Assembly (NCBI GenBank): GCA_046328035.1
Contig: JAXLXI010000006.1
Location: forward strand, 289,531 to 353,530
Length of the DNA stretch: 64,000 nt
Direction of reading: 5' to 3'
From: JBGASG01 sp046328035
GTDB lineage: Bacteria > Cyanobacteriota > Vampirovibrionia > Obscuribacterales > Obscuribacteraceae
The notes under the pieces are model-generated. The model was given only the letters and a program-made list of their open reading frames with translations. It was not told the origin of the DNA and did not search any database. Below, in pieces: positions 9,549-17,118 of this stretch (positions are counted from its first letter, which is position 1; each line of letters opens with the position of its first letter). The position numbers were made by a program, and so were the translations under genes.

Positions 9549-9581
9549 TACAGTGCAGGCGCCCAACTCAGGCTGCGACCA

Positions 9582-10055
9582 CTATTCCTTTGGTTTATGC
9601 AGCCGCTGAAGTGCTGCATCGAAGTGTCGGGCGAACTCACGTTTCAGGCGCTCGTCAAACGGTCGCGGACCACCAGATACGGTGCCTGAGTCACGCAGCG
9701 TCTCCATAAGATCGCGAGTTGCTTTAGCCTCGTTGATGTTCTCTTCCGTCCAGAGATGTCCACGCGGGCTGATCACCGTGATACCACGAGGCACCAACAG
9801 TCCCGCCAGAGGAACATCCTGCGTGACGACAAGATCTCCGCTCCGGGCGTGGGTCTCTATATAGGCGTCGGCGACGTCCGGTCCAAGCGAGACCTGCACG
9901 GAGGAGAGAAACGGTGATTCCGGCAGCAAGATTTGTTTGTTCGCAACAAAGAAAGTCTGAACTTGCAGGCGGTGCACTGCGCGAACGATCAAGTCTTTGA
10001 TCTGGTTGGGACAAGCGTCGGCGTCAACAAATACTTTCACGGTTCCACTATTCAC
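9582..10055 (-). CDS. UPF0178 (YaiI/YqxD) family protein
   Basis: 157-residue member of UPF0178, a PIN-like-fold family of unknown function. The signature VFVDADACPNQIKDLIVRAA-like segment opens the protein. VSLGPDVADAYI, DLVVTQDVPLA and SPRGHLWTEENI follow as in the family, and GGPRPF precedes the C-terminus. It starts with GTG, whose bases overlap the TGA stop of the upstream gene (GTGA), so it is translationally coupled to the zinc-finger gene. It runs convergent to clpA with only 33 bases between stops. Biochemical role unknown. Confidence 0.9.
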   Translation of the reverse strand: MNSGTVKVFVDADACPNQIKDLIVRAVHRLQVQTFFVANKQILLPESPFLSSVQVSLGPDVADAYIETHARSGDLVVTQDVPLAGLLVPRGITVISPRGHLWTEENINEAKATRDLMETLRDSGTVSGGPRPFDERLKREFARHFDAALQRLHKPKE

Positions 10056-10750
10056 TTATTGCGGTCGCGATATCGCTTCTGTTTATTCGCCAGATAATCC
10101 GGTTCCTGCAATTGCTTTACTATCTGGAACGTTGTGAATCTGCACTTATCAGAACAGAAGCGCGCCTTTGGCGACTTCAAAAAGAAATCCCCGCACCGCA
10201 GAACATCGTCCGCGGATTCGCCGCTGCCATCGAGCACGTCGATTTCACGGCGCCATTTGGTTTCCACGTCCTTGGGAAATCTCGCTACGGACGGAAGGTC
10301 GTCGTCGCGATAGAGCCCTTCGCAACGCTCGATGCGTGACGGCTGTTCACCGTTCTGCATCACATCGCCGACGAATGCCGCGAACTGCATAATAAGCGTC
10401 AGTCGCAGGGACTCCAGTATTTCGTCATCATTGTTGCTATGCGCTTCCACCCGGAATCTGGGTAAGCGCGAACTGTCGGTCGTCGCATAAAGACCCGCCC
10501 GGCAGTTGCCCAAATCATGATTCAACCAATCGACGTTGTCGGCATCGCCAAAGTGCATCGCGCCCGCATGCAGCCGGATCTGCCGCAGTGAATCGTCGAA
10601 CTTAGCTAGCGCAGCCTGGCTTGGGGCAATCGACCGTCCCGTCACTTCGGCCAACCAGTTGTTACGCATGGCGGCCGATGTCCATAACGATTGCTCGTTA
10701 AGTGCCTCAAACCAGGTCACTGCAGCTTTTATGGACTTTTTCGGAGACAT
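10052..10750 (-). CDS. Zinc-finger protein, CGNR/ABATE-like
   Basis: 232 residues. The C-terminal part, CGDFFLKSPKARFCSDKCRF near 193-212, has the C-x(12)-C-x(3)-C spacing of treble-clef fingers of the CGNR type. The N-terminal two thirds is helical, as in ABATE-domain partners of CGNR fingers. Such proteins are thought to be DNA-binding regulators; that role is an inference here. It is transcribed divergently from a MATE transporter, behind a perfect 30-bp palindrome that could be its own operator. The last codons (KRYRD) are made by a partial copy of the GCGATATCGC repeat. GGAG sits directly against the ATG, so the true start may be downstream. Confidence 0.55.
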   Translation of the reverse strand: MSPKKSIKAAVTWFEALNEQSLWTSAAMRNNWLAEVTGRSIAPSQAALAKFDDSLRQIRLHAGAMHFGDADNVDWLNHDLGNCRAGLYATTDSSRLPRFRVEAHSNNDDEILESLRLTLIMQFAAFVGDVMQNGEQPSRIERCEGLYRDDDLPSVARFPKDVETKWRREIDVLDGSGESADDVLRCGDFFLKSPKARFCSDKCRFTTFQIVKQLQEPDYLANKQKRYRDRNK

Positions 10751-10777
10751 CTCCAGAAACTCGATTGACCGCCAACG

Positions 10778-10814
10778 GTTGAACGTGGTAACGTTACCAC
10801 GTTCAACTGTTATA
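10778..10814 (-). promoter_or_regulatory. Perfect 30-bp palindrome (putative operator) with adjacent TATAAC box
   Basis: GTTGAACGTGGTAAC at 10778-10792 is followed at once by its exact reverse complement at 10793-10807. Reading the minus strand, TATAAC (10814-10809) could be a -10 box placing the start of transcription inside the palindrome, so a bound regulator would block the zinc-finger gene. The palindrome is also within the divergent MATE promoter region. Confidence 0.6.
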
Positions 10815-10841
10815 CCACATCAAGCCGCCATTCGGTCAGGT

Positions 10842-10906
10842 GAGCTAAAGCGATATCGCTTTAGCTCGGGCTTCCTCGACCACCTCAACCGATATCGGTT
10901 GGGGTT
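10842..10906. repeat. Two copies of the GATATC palindrome
   Basis: GAGCTAAAGCGATATCGC followed by TTTAGCTC at 10842-10867 is a perfect 26-base palindrome. A diverged copy, AACCGATATCGGTT, is centred near 10893. Both lie in the divergent region between the zinc-finger and MATE genes. Confidence 0.85.
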
Positions 10907-10942
10907 TGCCGTCGCGTGCCCGATTTGGCGCGGGAGATATTT

Positions 10943-12313
10943 ATGCAAGCTTCACTACAAATGGATGTTCGCCGCTCCAATATTGGCGCGGCGGTGCGCA
11001 TGGTCTTGCCACTGATAGCCACGTCGTTGGTGTTTTGTCTGATTGGCGTGGTTGATATGGCGGTTGCCGGATGGCACGGCGCTGCCGCTCAAGCGGCAGT
11101 CGGTGTAGCGGACCAGGTGATTTTCGTGATGGTGTTGATCGCAACGGGATTGGCTGCCGCTACCAGTTGCTTTGTATCACAGTCCCTGGGTGCCAACAGA
11201 AGTGCGGCTGCCAGGCGGTATGCGCTCGATGGTTTGTGGTTGGCGGCCGCGTTCGGCGCTCTTTCGGCATTCCTTTTATATGTTGGCGCACAGCCTGCAA
11301 TGGAGATGGTGGGCTGCACCCAACCGGTGAGAGCCCTCGGAGTGCCTTACTTGCAGATGTGCGCATTGGGCAATTTGCCTTTCATGTTGGTGCTGGTGCA
11401 AGCCTCAATATTTCGTGCGAATAATGGAACTGCTGATTGCTTGCGGATTTGGTCACTGATCGCAGTTGTGAGTATTGGCGGCGTCATCCCGATTTATTTT
11501 CTGGAACAGTCACCATTGCACCATTCCTTGATGGCGCTGGCAGCAGCCTGGGACGCCGGCGCATTACTGGGAGCGCTGTACGGCAGTTTCTTGCTGCGGT
11601 CGTTCCTGTCGGGCTGCGATGCCTGGCGCGCGGCGACCGTCGCGTTTCTTCCACCAGCCAGAAAACGATTATTGTCATTTGCACAAGTTGGCATTCCTGT
11701 TCTGGTTTCTGAAGGATGCTACATCGTTTCGCTGTTCGCACTTTATGCAATTCTCGGTAAGCACCCGCAGAGCGAAACCCTGCAAGCCGCATACTCAGTG
11801 GTTTTGAAGATTGAAGAAACATTCGGCATCTTGCCGCTTGTCGCTATGTCGTCGGTGAGCGCCGCTATGGTCGGGCGTCACGTTGGTGCCGGGTTCAGCG
11901 AGCAAGCGCGTGCGCTTGGATGGCAGCTGGCCTGCGCCACCGCCGGGCTCATGTTGGTGGGCGGTGGACTGATTCAATTGGGAGGAGAGAGCCTGGCTCG
12001 CTTGTTTTCGAATAGCGAAGCATTAGTAGATTGTGTCTGCGTTGGTACTAATGGTGCCACGATCGCGCTGCCGGTGATTGCATTCGCTTTCATTCTCTTT
12101 GCCTGCCTGGAGGGCGCCGGCAGAACAGCATTGCCGTGCGCTGCTCAATTCGTCGGGTACATCGCACTGCGCATCCCGATGGCGTACGTATTTAGCGTTA
12201 CATTTGGCATGGGTTTCTTCGGCATCTGGTTGGCAATTTTCGTATCGCGCCTGGCAATGGCGATTTTCGCTGCGGTCATGTTTCTCAACGCTCGTTTGAC
12301 AAAAATGTTGTGA
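10943..12313 (+). CDS. MATE family efflux transporter
   Basis: 456-residue inner-membrane transporter of the multidrug and toxic compound extrusion family. It likely exports an organic cation or metabolite by Na+ or H+ antiport. About twelve hydrophobic helices are visible. Family-like segments include VDMAVAGWHGAAAQAAVGVADQ near 40, AATSCFVSQSLGANR near 77 and a second half-repeat with SVSAAMVGRHVGAG. I chose ATG 10943, with GGGAG nine bases upstream, over the in-frame GTG at 10916. It is divergent from the zinc-finger gene with an operator-like palindrome between, so the two may be co-regulated. Confidence 0.88.
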   Translation: MQASLQMDVRRSNIGAAVRMVLPLIATSLVFCLIGVVDMAVAGWHGAAAQAAVGVADQVIFVMVLIATGLAAATSCFVSQSLGANRSAAARRYALDGLWLAAAFGALSAFLLYVGAQPAMEMVGCTQPVRALGVPYLQMCALGNLPFMLVLVQASIFRANNGTADCLRIWSLIAVVSIGGVIPIYFLEQSPLHHSLMALAAAWDAGALLGALYGSFLLRSFLSGCDAWRAATVAFLPPARKRLLSFAQVGIPVLVSEGCYIVSLFALYAILGKHPQSETLQAAYSVVLKIEETFGILPLVAMSSVSAAMVGRHVGAGFSEQARALGWQLACATAGLMLVGGGLIQLGGESLARLFSNSEALVDCVCVGTNGATIALPVIAFAFILFACLEGAGRTALPCAAQFVGYIALRIPMAYVFSVTFGMGFFGIWLAIFVSRLAMAIFAAVMFLNARLTKML

Positions 12314-12428
12314 CCGATATTTGGTACCGTAAGTGGTGGCAGATAGCGAGACCGCCACCTGGCGACGATCAATTGCCGACGCAATGTGATAAATTCATGC
12401 CCCCCGGTCAAAAATTTCTGGAGGACAT

Positions 12429-12866
12429 ATGACAGAACGTACCGCAAAGGCTGAATGGAAGGGCAATCTGAAGGAAGGCCAGGGCACAGTCAAGCTCGGC
12501 AGTGGAGCCTTCGAGGGACAGTACTCGTTCCCGTCGCGCTTCGAAAGCGGCAAAGGCACAAATCCCGAAGAACTGATTGCCGCTGCTCACGCTGGTTGCT
12601 TCTCGATGGCTTTCTCAGCCGGTCTTGGCAAGGCTGGATTCACACCGACCAGCATTCAGACCACTGCTCACGTCCATCTGGAGAAGGTCGGCGAAGGTTT
12701 CGAAATTACTCGCATCGATCTGGAAACAGAAGGCGACGTGCCGAACATCGATGATGCCACTTTCCAGAAGGAAGCCGAGAACGCCAAAAAAGGCTGCCCG
12801 GTTTCGAAGGCACTGGCCGGCACCAAGATTGAATTGAAAGCAAATCTGAAAGCCGCCGCGCGCTAG
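12429..12866 (+). CDS. OsmC family peroxiredoxin-like protein
   Basis: 145 residues. OsmC/Ohr proteins reduce organic hydroperoxides with two cysteines. The N-terminal segment AEWKGNLKEGQG is OsmC-like, the first active cysteine is in AAHAGCFSMAF near 54, and the second is in KKGCPVSKAL near 121. The typical Arg/Glu environment (FPSRFE) is present. GGAGG lies 5-9 bases before the ATG. It sits alone after the MATE gene; the 115-base gap before it holds no clear terminator. OsmC rather than Ohr is favoured by the GCPVSKAL form of the second motif. Confidence 0.92.
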   Translation: MTERTAKAEWKGNLKEGQGTVKLGSGAFEGQYSFPSRFESGKGTNPEELIAAAHAGCFSMAFSAGLGKAGFTPTSIQTTAHVHLEKVGEGFEITRIDLETEGDVPNIDDATFQKEAENAKKGCPVSKALAGTKIELKANLKAAAR

Positions 12867-13009
12867 TTAACAGCAAAGACGACTTTCCAAACATTCAATT
12901 CTGAATAAACCGAAGCGGCTGCATGTTCATTGCGAACGGCAGCCGTTTTGGCACTTTCTTCCGGGTTGATCAGTCAGTGATTCTGTTGTCCCGCTTTCCA
13001 GGTGACCGC

Positions 13010-14101
13010 ATGAACATGAACATGAAAAGGATTCGGAAGTCCGCATTGAGCATCGGTCTCAGCTCTATGACCGCATTGACGGTGTCGGGTTGGGCGCAAG
13101 CGGAGGACGTCGGCAGTTCACTGGAAGGGAAAGTGGCTCCGGTGCAACCGGGCGTATCCGTGCAACAGCCGGCCGCGCCGGATGGCGACCTGGACGGATT
13201 CACGTGCGACGGGCGTCCGCATGTTGCGCTGACACTGTCCGGTGGTGGCGGGCGCGGTGTCGCGCACATCGGCGTGTTGAAGGTGCTGGAAGAAGAAGGA
13301 ATCAAACCTGACTTTATTGCCGGCAGCAGTATCGGAGCGTTGATCGGAGTTCTCTATGCGTCGGGGCGCACGCCACAAGAACTCGAGCAGATGTGCCTGA
13401 GCGGAGAATTAAAGAAAGGCTTGTTGCCCAGCGGACTGAAGTGGCAAGCCATCAAGTCGACCCCAGGTTACGCGCTAAAGCGCATGATTGGAATGCATCC
13501 GCCAATCGGCATGTACAAAAGCAAGACCATGGCGAAGTTCATAAGTAAAGAGCTGAAACCTGGCGTTACGCAGCTGGACCAACTCAAAATTCCGGTTGCC
13601 GTGATTGCGACCAATCTTTTGGACACAAGCCCGGTCTGGATCCGCAAGGGCAAGATTACCGATGCGGTGACTGCCAGCACGGCGATTCCCTTTGTCTACC
13701 AGCCGGTCGAGCTCAATAATGCGCTTTTAGTGGATGGCGGTCTGCGCTCCCAATTGCCCACTGAAGTGGCTGCGGCATCTTGCTCTCCATTTGTAATCGG
13801 CGTGCGAGTGCATTCTAAACTGCCGGAGATCAGCAAGAAACGCATTCGCAACTGGCTCGATTATAGCGACCGCGTTCTGACCATGGTCATGGCTGAGCTG
13901 GAACGCAAAGGCATGGAAAACGCCGATGTGCTCATCGAGCCGGACCTGGGCGATATTGAGACGCGCTCGTTCGAGCCTGAAGATATGGCGATCGCCATCA
14001 AGAGCGGTGAAGTTGCGGCCCGCAAGATGCTGCCCGAACTGCGCCGCCGGTTGGCTCGTTACAACGCTACCGCATCTAGTGGCGCTAATCAGTCCCACTG
14101 A
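13010..14101 (+). CDS. Patatin-like phospholipase, exported
   Basis: 363 residues. A signal peptide (about 1-28, ending at AQAED) directs it out of the cytoplasm. The catalytic dyad of patatins is intact: LSGGGGRGVAHIGVL is the oxyanion loop, GSSIGAL carries the nucleophile Ser, and VDGGL carries the catalytic Asp. It is an acyl hydrolase, probably acting on membrane or exogenous phospholipid, similar to the RssA subfamily. ATG 13010 has AGGTGA seven bases upstream and begins exactly at the signal peptide. An upstream in-frame extension to 12923 lacks support. A 21-bp tandem repeat begins three bases after its stop. Confidence 0.88.
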   Translation: MNMNMKRIRKSALSIGLSSMTALTVSGWAQAEDVGSSLEGKVAPVQPGVSVQQPAAPDGDLDGFTCDGRPHVALTLSGGGGRGVAHIGVLKVLEEEGIKPDFIAGSSIGALIGVLYASGRTPQELEQMCLSGELKKGLLPSGLKWQAIKSTPGYALKRMIGMHPPIGMYKSKTMAKFISKELKPGVTQLDQLKIPVAVIATNLLDTSPVWIRKGKITDAVTASTAIPFVYQPVELNNALLVDGGLRSQLPTEVAAASCSPFVIGVRVHSKLPEISKKRIRNWLDYSDRVLTMVMAELERKGMENADVLIEPDLGDIETRSFEPEDMAIAIKSGEVAARKMLPELRRRLARYNATASSGANQSH

Positions 14102-14104
14102 AGC

Positions 14105-14188
14105 GTCGGACCAGTAGGTGCGTGTGTCGGACCAGTAGGTGCGTGTGTCGGACCAGTAGGTGCGTGTGCCGGACCAGTACGTGCGTAC
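14105..14188. repeat. Four tandem 21-bp repeats
   Basis: The unit GTCGGACCAGTAGGTGCGTG plus T occurs three times exactly (14105, 14126, 14147). A fourth, diverged copy runs to 14188. The array fills the whole gap between the convergent stops of the patatin and P450 genes. No coding role is apparent. Confidence 0.9.
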
Positions 14189-14194
14189 GCTAAA

Positions 14195-15430
14195 TCAGTA
14201 GGTCACGTGTAGCTGTTTGACGCCGCGCAACGAGAAGGGCAGCTTCACCTCAATTTTTTGTGTCTTCATCTTGATGTTCGGGAAGGTCTTCAGCAATGCC
14301 GAAATCGCGATCTGTCCTTCCGCACCGGCTAGCGACCAGCCCAGGCAATGGTGAATGCCGTGACCGAATGAGATGTGTTTGTTGTCCTCGCGGGTGATGT
14401 CCAGCGTTTCCGGATCTTTGAATTGGTCCGGATCATGATTAGCTGCACCAATCAACGGCACGACGTGCTGTCCCGATTTGATCGTTGTGTCACCGATTTG
14501 AAAATTGTCGGCGGCAATCCGGCGCACCATCTGCACCGGGCTGTCGTAACGCAGAAACTCATCGATGGCGGTTGGCATCAGATCTGGTTTCGACTTGAGC
14601 AGCTCCAACTGGTCTGGATTGCGCAAAAGGGCCAGCACGCCGTTCCCGATCAAGTTGGTGGTCGTTTCGTGCCCGGCGATCAACAGCAAAACAATGTTCG
14701 CCAGAAGCTCAGTTTCGGAGAGATGATTGCCGTCTTCCTCGGCTGCCACCAGGGCGCTGATCAGATCGTTCTTGCGTTCTTTGCGGCGGTCGGCAACCAG
14801 TGGTCGCAAGTAGGCAATCAAGTCTTTGTAAGCCCCTGCTACCTTGGCGATGTTTAAAAGATTAGGCTGGGGATTGGGATCGAGCGCCGCTGTAATGTTG
14901 TGCGACCAGACTTTGAACTTTTCCCGATCGCTGGTGGGAATGCCGAGCATTTCGGCGATTACTGTAGCCGGCAAGGGATATGCCATCTCGGCGATCAAAT
15001 CGAATTCCTTGGATTTGGCAGACTTGGCGAGGATGCCTTCGAGCAACTCGTTTGTGATGGCTTCGATACGCGGCTTCAGTCCTGCCACCATAGACGGTGT
15101 GAAGGCTTTGTTCACAAGACCGCGCAGCCGTGTGTGATCCGGCGGGTTTTGCAGCAGCATCGAGTGTTCGCGAAACTCGAGCAGATCGCCGACTGGGAAT
15201 AGCTTGACAAAAAGATCGGTGTTCTTGAACTTCATGACGCCTTTCTCGAACTGTCTGTCCGAGACGACCTCATGCACGTCGCCATAGCGAGTCAACAACC
15301 AATAATTGCCCTTCTCGCTCCAGTAGACGGGCGCTTCCTGTCGTAGTCTGGCTAAAGTCGGATAAGGGTTTGCGAGAAACTCCGCCGACGGCGACAGAAT
15401 CGGATCGCTGAGCGTCGTTGACTTCACCAT
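14195..15430 (-). CDS. Cytochrome P450
   Basis: 411-residue soluble heme monooxygenase of the bacterial CYP type. The I-helix motif AGHETTT is near residue 245, the K-helix ExxR (EFLR) follows, and the heme loop FGHGIHHCLGWSLAG places the thiolate ligand at about Cys362. It must receive electrons from a separate ferredoxin/reductase system, none of which is encoded nearby. ATG 15430 is preceded by CTGGAGAACAA and is better than the upstream TTG at 15454. It is convergent with the patatin gene. The substrate cannot be inferred. Confidence 0.93.
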   Translation of the reverse strand: MVKSTTLSDPILSPSAEFLANPYPTLARLRQEAPVYWSEKGNYWLLTRYGDVHEVVSDRQFEKGVMKFKNTDLFVKLFPVGDLLEFREHSMLLQNPPDHTRLRGLVNKAFTPSMVAGLKPRIEAITNELLEGILAKSAKSKEFDLIAEMAYPLPATVIAEMLGIPTSDREKFKVWSHNITAALDPNPQPNLLNIAKVAGAYKDLIAYLRPLVADRRKERKNDLISALVAAEEDGNHLSETELLANIVLLLIAGHETTTNLIGNGVLALLRNPDQLELLKSKPDLMPTAIDEFLRYDSPVQMVRRIAADNFQIGDTTIKSGQHVVPLIGAANHDPDQFKDPETLDITREDNKHISFGHGIHHCLGWSLAGAEGQIAISALLKTFPNIKMKTQKIEVKLPFSLRGVKQLHVTY

Positions 15431-15505
15431 TTGTTCTCCAGTTGCGCTTGGCAAGTTTTTCCAACGTTGCCATTAAAGCAAACTGGATTCGTTTGCGATC
15501 ACAGT

Positions 15506-15844
15506 TCAGGCTGACTTCTTCAGGCAGCGCTCCAGAAAGTCGCGAGCCGGAGCCAAGCGTATGAAAGCTTCGCTGCCGTCTGCGGGCGGCGTTTCCGATT
15601 CCTCGCCTTCGAGATTTTCGACTCCATCGTCGACGATCTCCAGCGCTCCCTGGCGCTGTTGCTGAGCTGCTCGCATCATTTCAGCCAGCTGTGTCTGCAA
15701 CTCCTGGCGGTGTTCAGGCGATGCCTCTTCGTTGTTGTTCGATCCAATTTGCAGGATCTTGTCCGCCACGTGGGCTGCCATTTCATCGATGGCTTCGGGC
15801 GGCAGCAGGTTGCTTACAATAGGAACATAGAGAAGAAAGAACAT
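15506..15844 (-). CDS. Hypothetical small acidic protein
   Basis: 112 residues, starting with a hydrophobic stretch (MFFLLYVPIVSNLLPPEAI) followed by a Gln/Glu-rich, predicted helical region (QTQLAEMMRAAQQQRQ) and an acidic segment. No family is recognised. The ATG at 15844 is preceded by AGGGA; an in-frame extension to 15895 is possible. It lies upstream of the P450 on the same strand (51 bases from its ATG to that gene's stop end) and might share its transcript. Base composition matches neighbours, so it is probably a real gene. Confidence 0.5.
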   Translation of the reverse strand: MFFLLYVPIVSNLLPPEAIDEMAAHVADKILQIGSNNNEEASPEHRQELQTQLAEMMRAAQQQRQGALEIVDDGVENLEGEESETPPADGSEAFIRLAPARDFLERCLKKSA

Positions 15845-15999
15845 TTTGATTTCCCTACACTGATTCGAATCAATATTCTGGACTGCTCGTTCCAAAATGC
15901 GACCGAATTACATAATTCATTAACATCGCTAATAAAATGCGTCCGGCGAGCGCGGCTCCTGCCTGACTGGTGCTGCTACACTTGAGTCCGAGGTGCCGC

Positions 16000-17118
16000 A
16001 TGAAAGTAGAAGGCAAGCCCTATCAATCAGTCTGGTTGAATGAGTCGGACGCCAGTCAGGTCTGCGTCATCGATCAGCGCGTGTTGCCGCACGAATTCAA
16101 AGTGCTGGCGCTGGCCGGCTATGAAGCAATGCGCGATGCCATCGCAGATATGGCAATTCGCGGTGCGCCCTTGATTGGCGTCTGCGCGGCTTACGGTATG
16201 TATCTCGCCGCACATCAGTCGCCCGAAGATAACTTCAAGAGCTACTTGCAATCTGCGGCTGCCGAGTTGCGGGCTGCGCGGCCGACCGCTGTCAATCTAG
16301 CCTGGGCGATTGACGAGCAAATCAAACAGCTGGAAGCGGCAAGATCGAAACAGCATGCCGTTCAGCTCTTGCTGGAAAACGCACAGCAACTGGCTGCCGC
16401 CGACGTGGAAATCTGCCGCATGATCGGTGTGCACGGGCTGCAGCTGGTGCGCGATCTGGCGCAGCAGAAACAGGGCAAGCCCGTGCAAGTGCTTACGCAT
16501 TGCAATGCCGGGTGGCTGGCTACCACCGACTGGGGCACCGCCACCTCGGTGATTTATCAAGCCTTCGATGCTGGGATTCCAATTCATGTCTGGGTGGATG
16601 AAACTCGACCGCGCAATCAGGGAGCCGCACTGACCGCTTGGGAATTGGGGCAACACAGCGTTCCCTATACACTGATCACGGACAACGCCGGCGGTCATCT
16701 CATGCAAAACGGCATGGTGGACATGGTAATTGTCGGAACCGATCGCACCACGCGCGGTGGCGATGTCGCCAATAAAATCGGCACTTATCTCAAGGCGCTC
16801 GCTGCTGACGCAAATGGTGTGCCATTCTTTGTGGCATTGCCGTCTTCGAGCATCGACTGGGACATAGTGGACGGCCGCGAAATTCCAATCGAGGAACGCA
16901 GCGCTCACGAAGTCAAATATGTTGCCGGACTGGATGCCGCTGACGGTAAAACAAAGTCCGTGCTGGTCTCTCCTGAAGATGCTCGCGCCGCCAACTTCGG
17001 ATTTGATGTCACGCCGCGCCATCTGGTGACGGCGCTGATCACCGAGCGCGGCATTTGTGCGGCTAACGAGGAAGGGCTATTGCACCTGTTTCCTGAACGG
17101 ACTGCTCTGCCGCTATAA
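16000..17118 (+). CDS. mtnA: S-methyl-5-thioribose-1-phosphate isomerase
   Basis: Methionine salvage enzyme converting methylthioribose-1-phosphate to methylthioribulose-1-phosphate. 372 residues, normal length. Family motifs are IRGAPLIGVCAAYG near 47, RPTAVNLAWAID near 90, LTHCNAGWLATTDWGTA near 165, VDETRPRNQGAALTAWEL near 202 and GTDRTTRGGDVANKIGTY, including the catalytic Cys and Asp. ATG 16000 with GAGGTG upstream gives the usual N-terminus. The next enzyme of the pathway, MtnB, is a class II aldolase, and such a protein is encoded 1.8 kb downstream. The 3' end overlaps the convergent flotillin-like gene by 56 bases. Confidence 0.93.
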   Translation: MKVEGKPYQSVWLNESDASQVCVIDQRVLPHEFKVLALAGYEAMRDAIADMAIRGAPLIGVCAAYGMYLAAHQSPEDNFKSYLQSAAAELRAARPTAVNLAWAIDEQIKQLEAARSKQHAVQLLLENAQQLAAADVEICRMIGVHGLQLVRDLAQQKQGKPVQVLTHCNAGWLATTDWGTATSVIYQAFDAGIPIHVWVDETRPRNQGAALTAWELGQHSVPYTLITDNAGGHLMQNGMVDMVIVGTDRTTRGGDVANKIGTYLKALAADANGVPFFVALPSSSIDWDIVDGREIPIEERSAHEVKYVAGLDAADGKTKSVLVSPEDARAANFGFDVTPRHLVTALITERGICAANEEGLLHLFPERTALPL

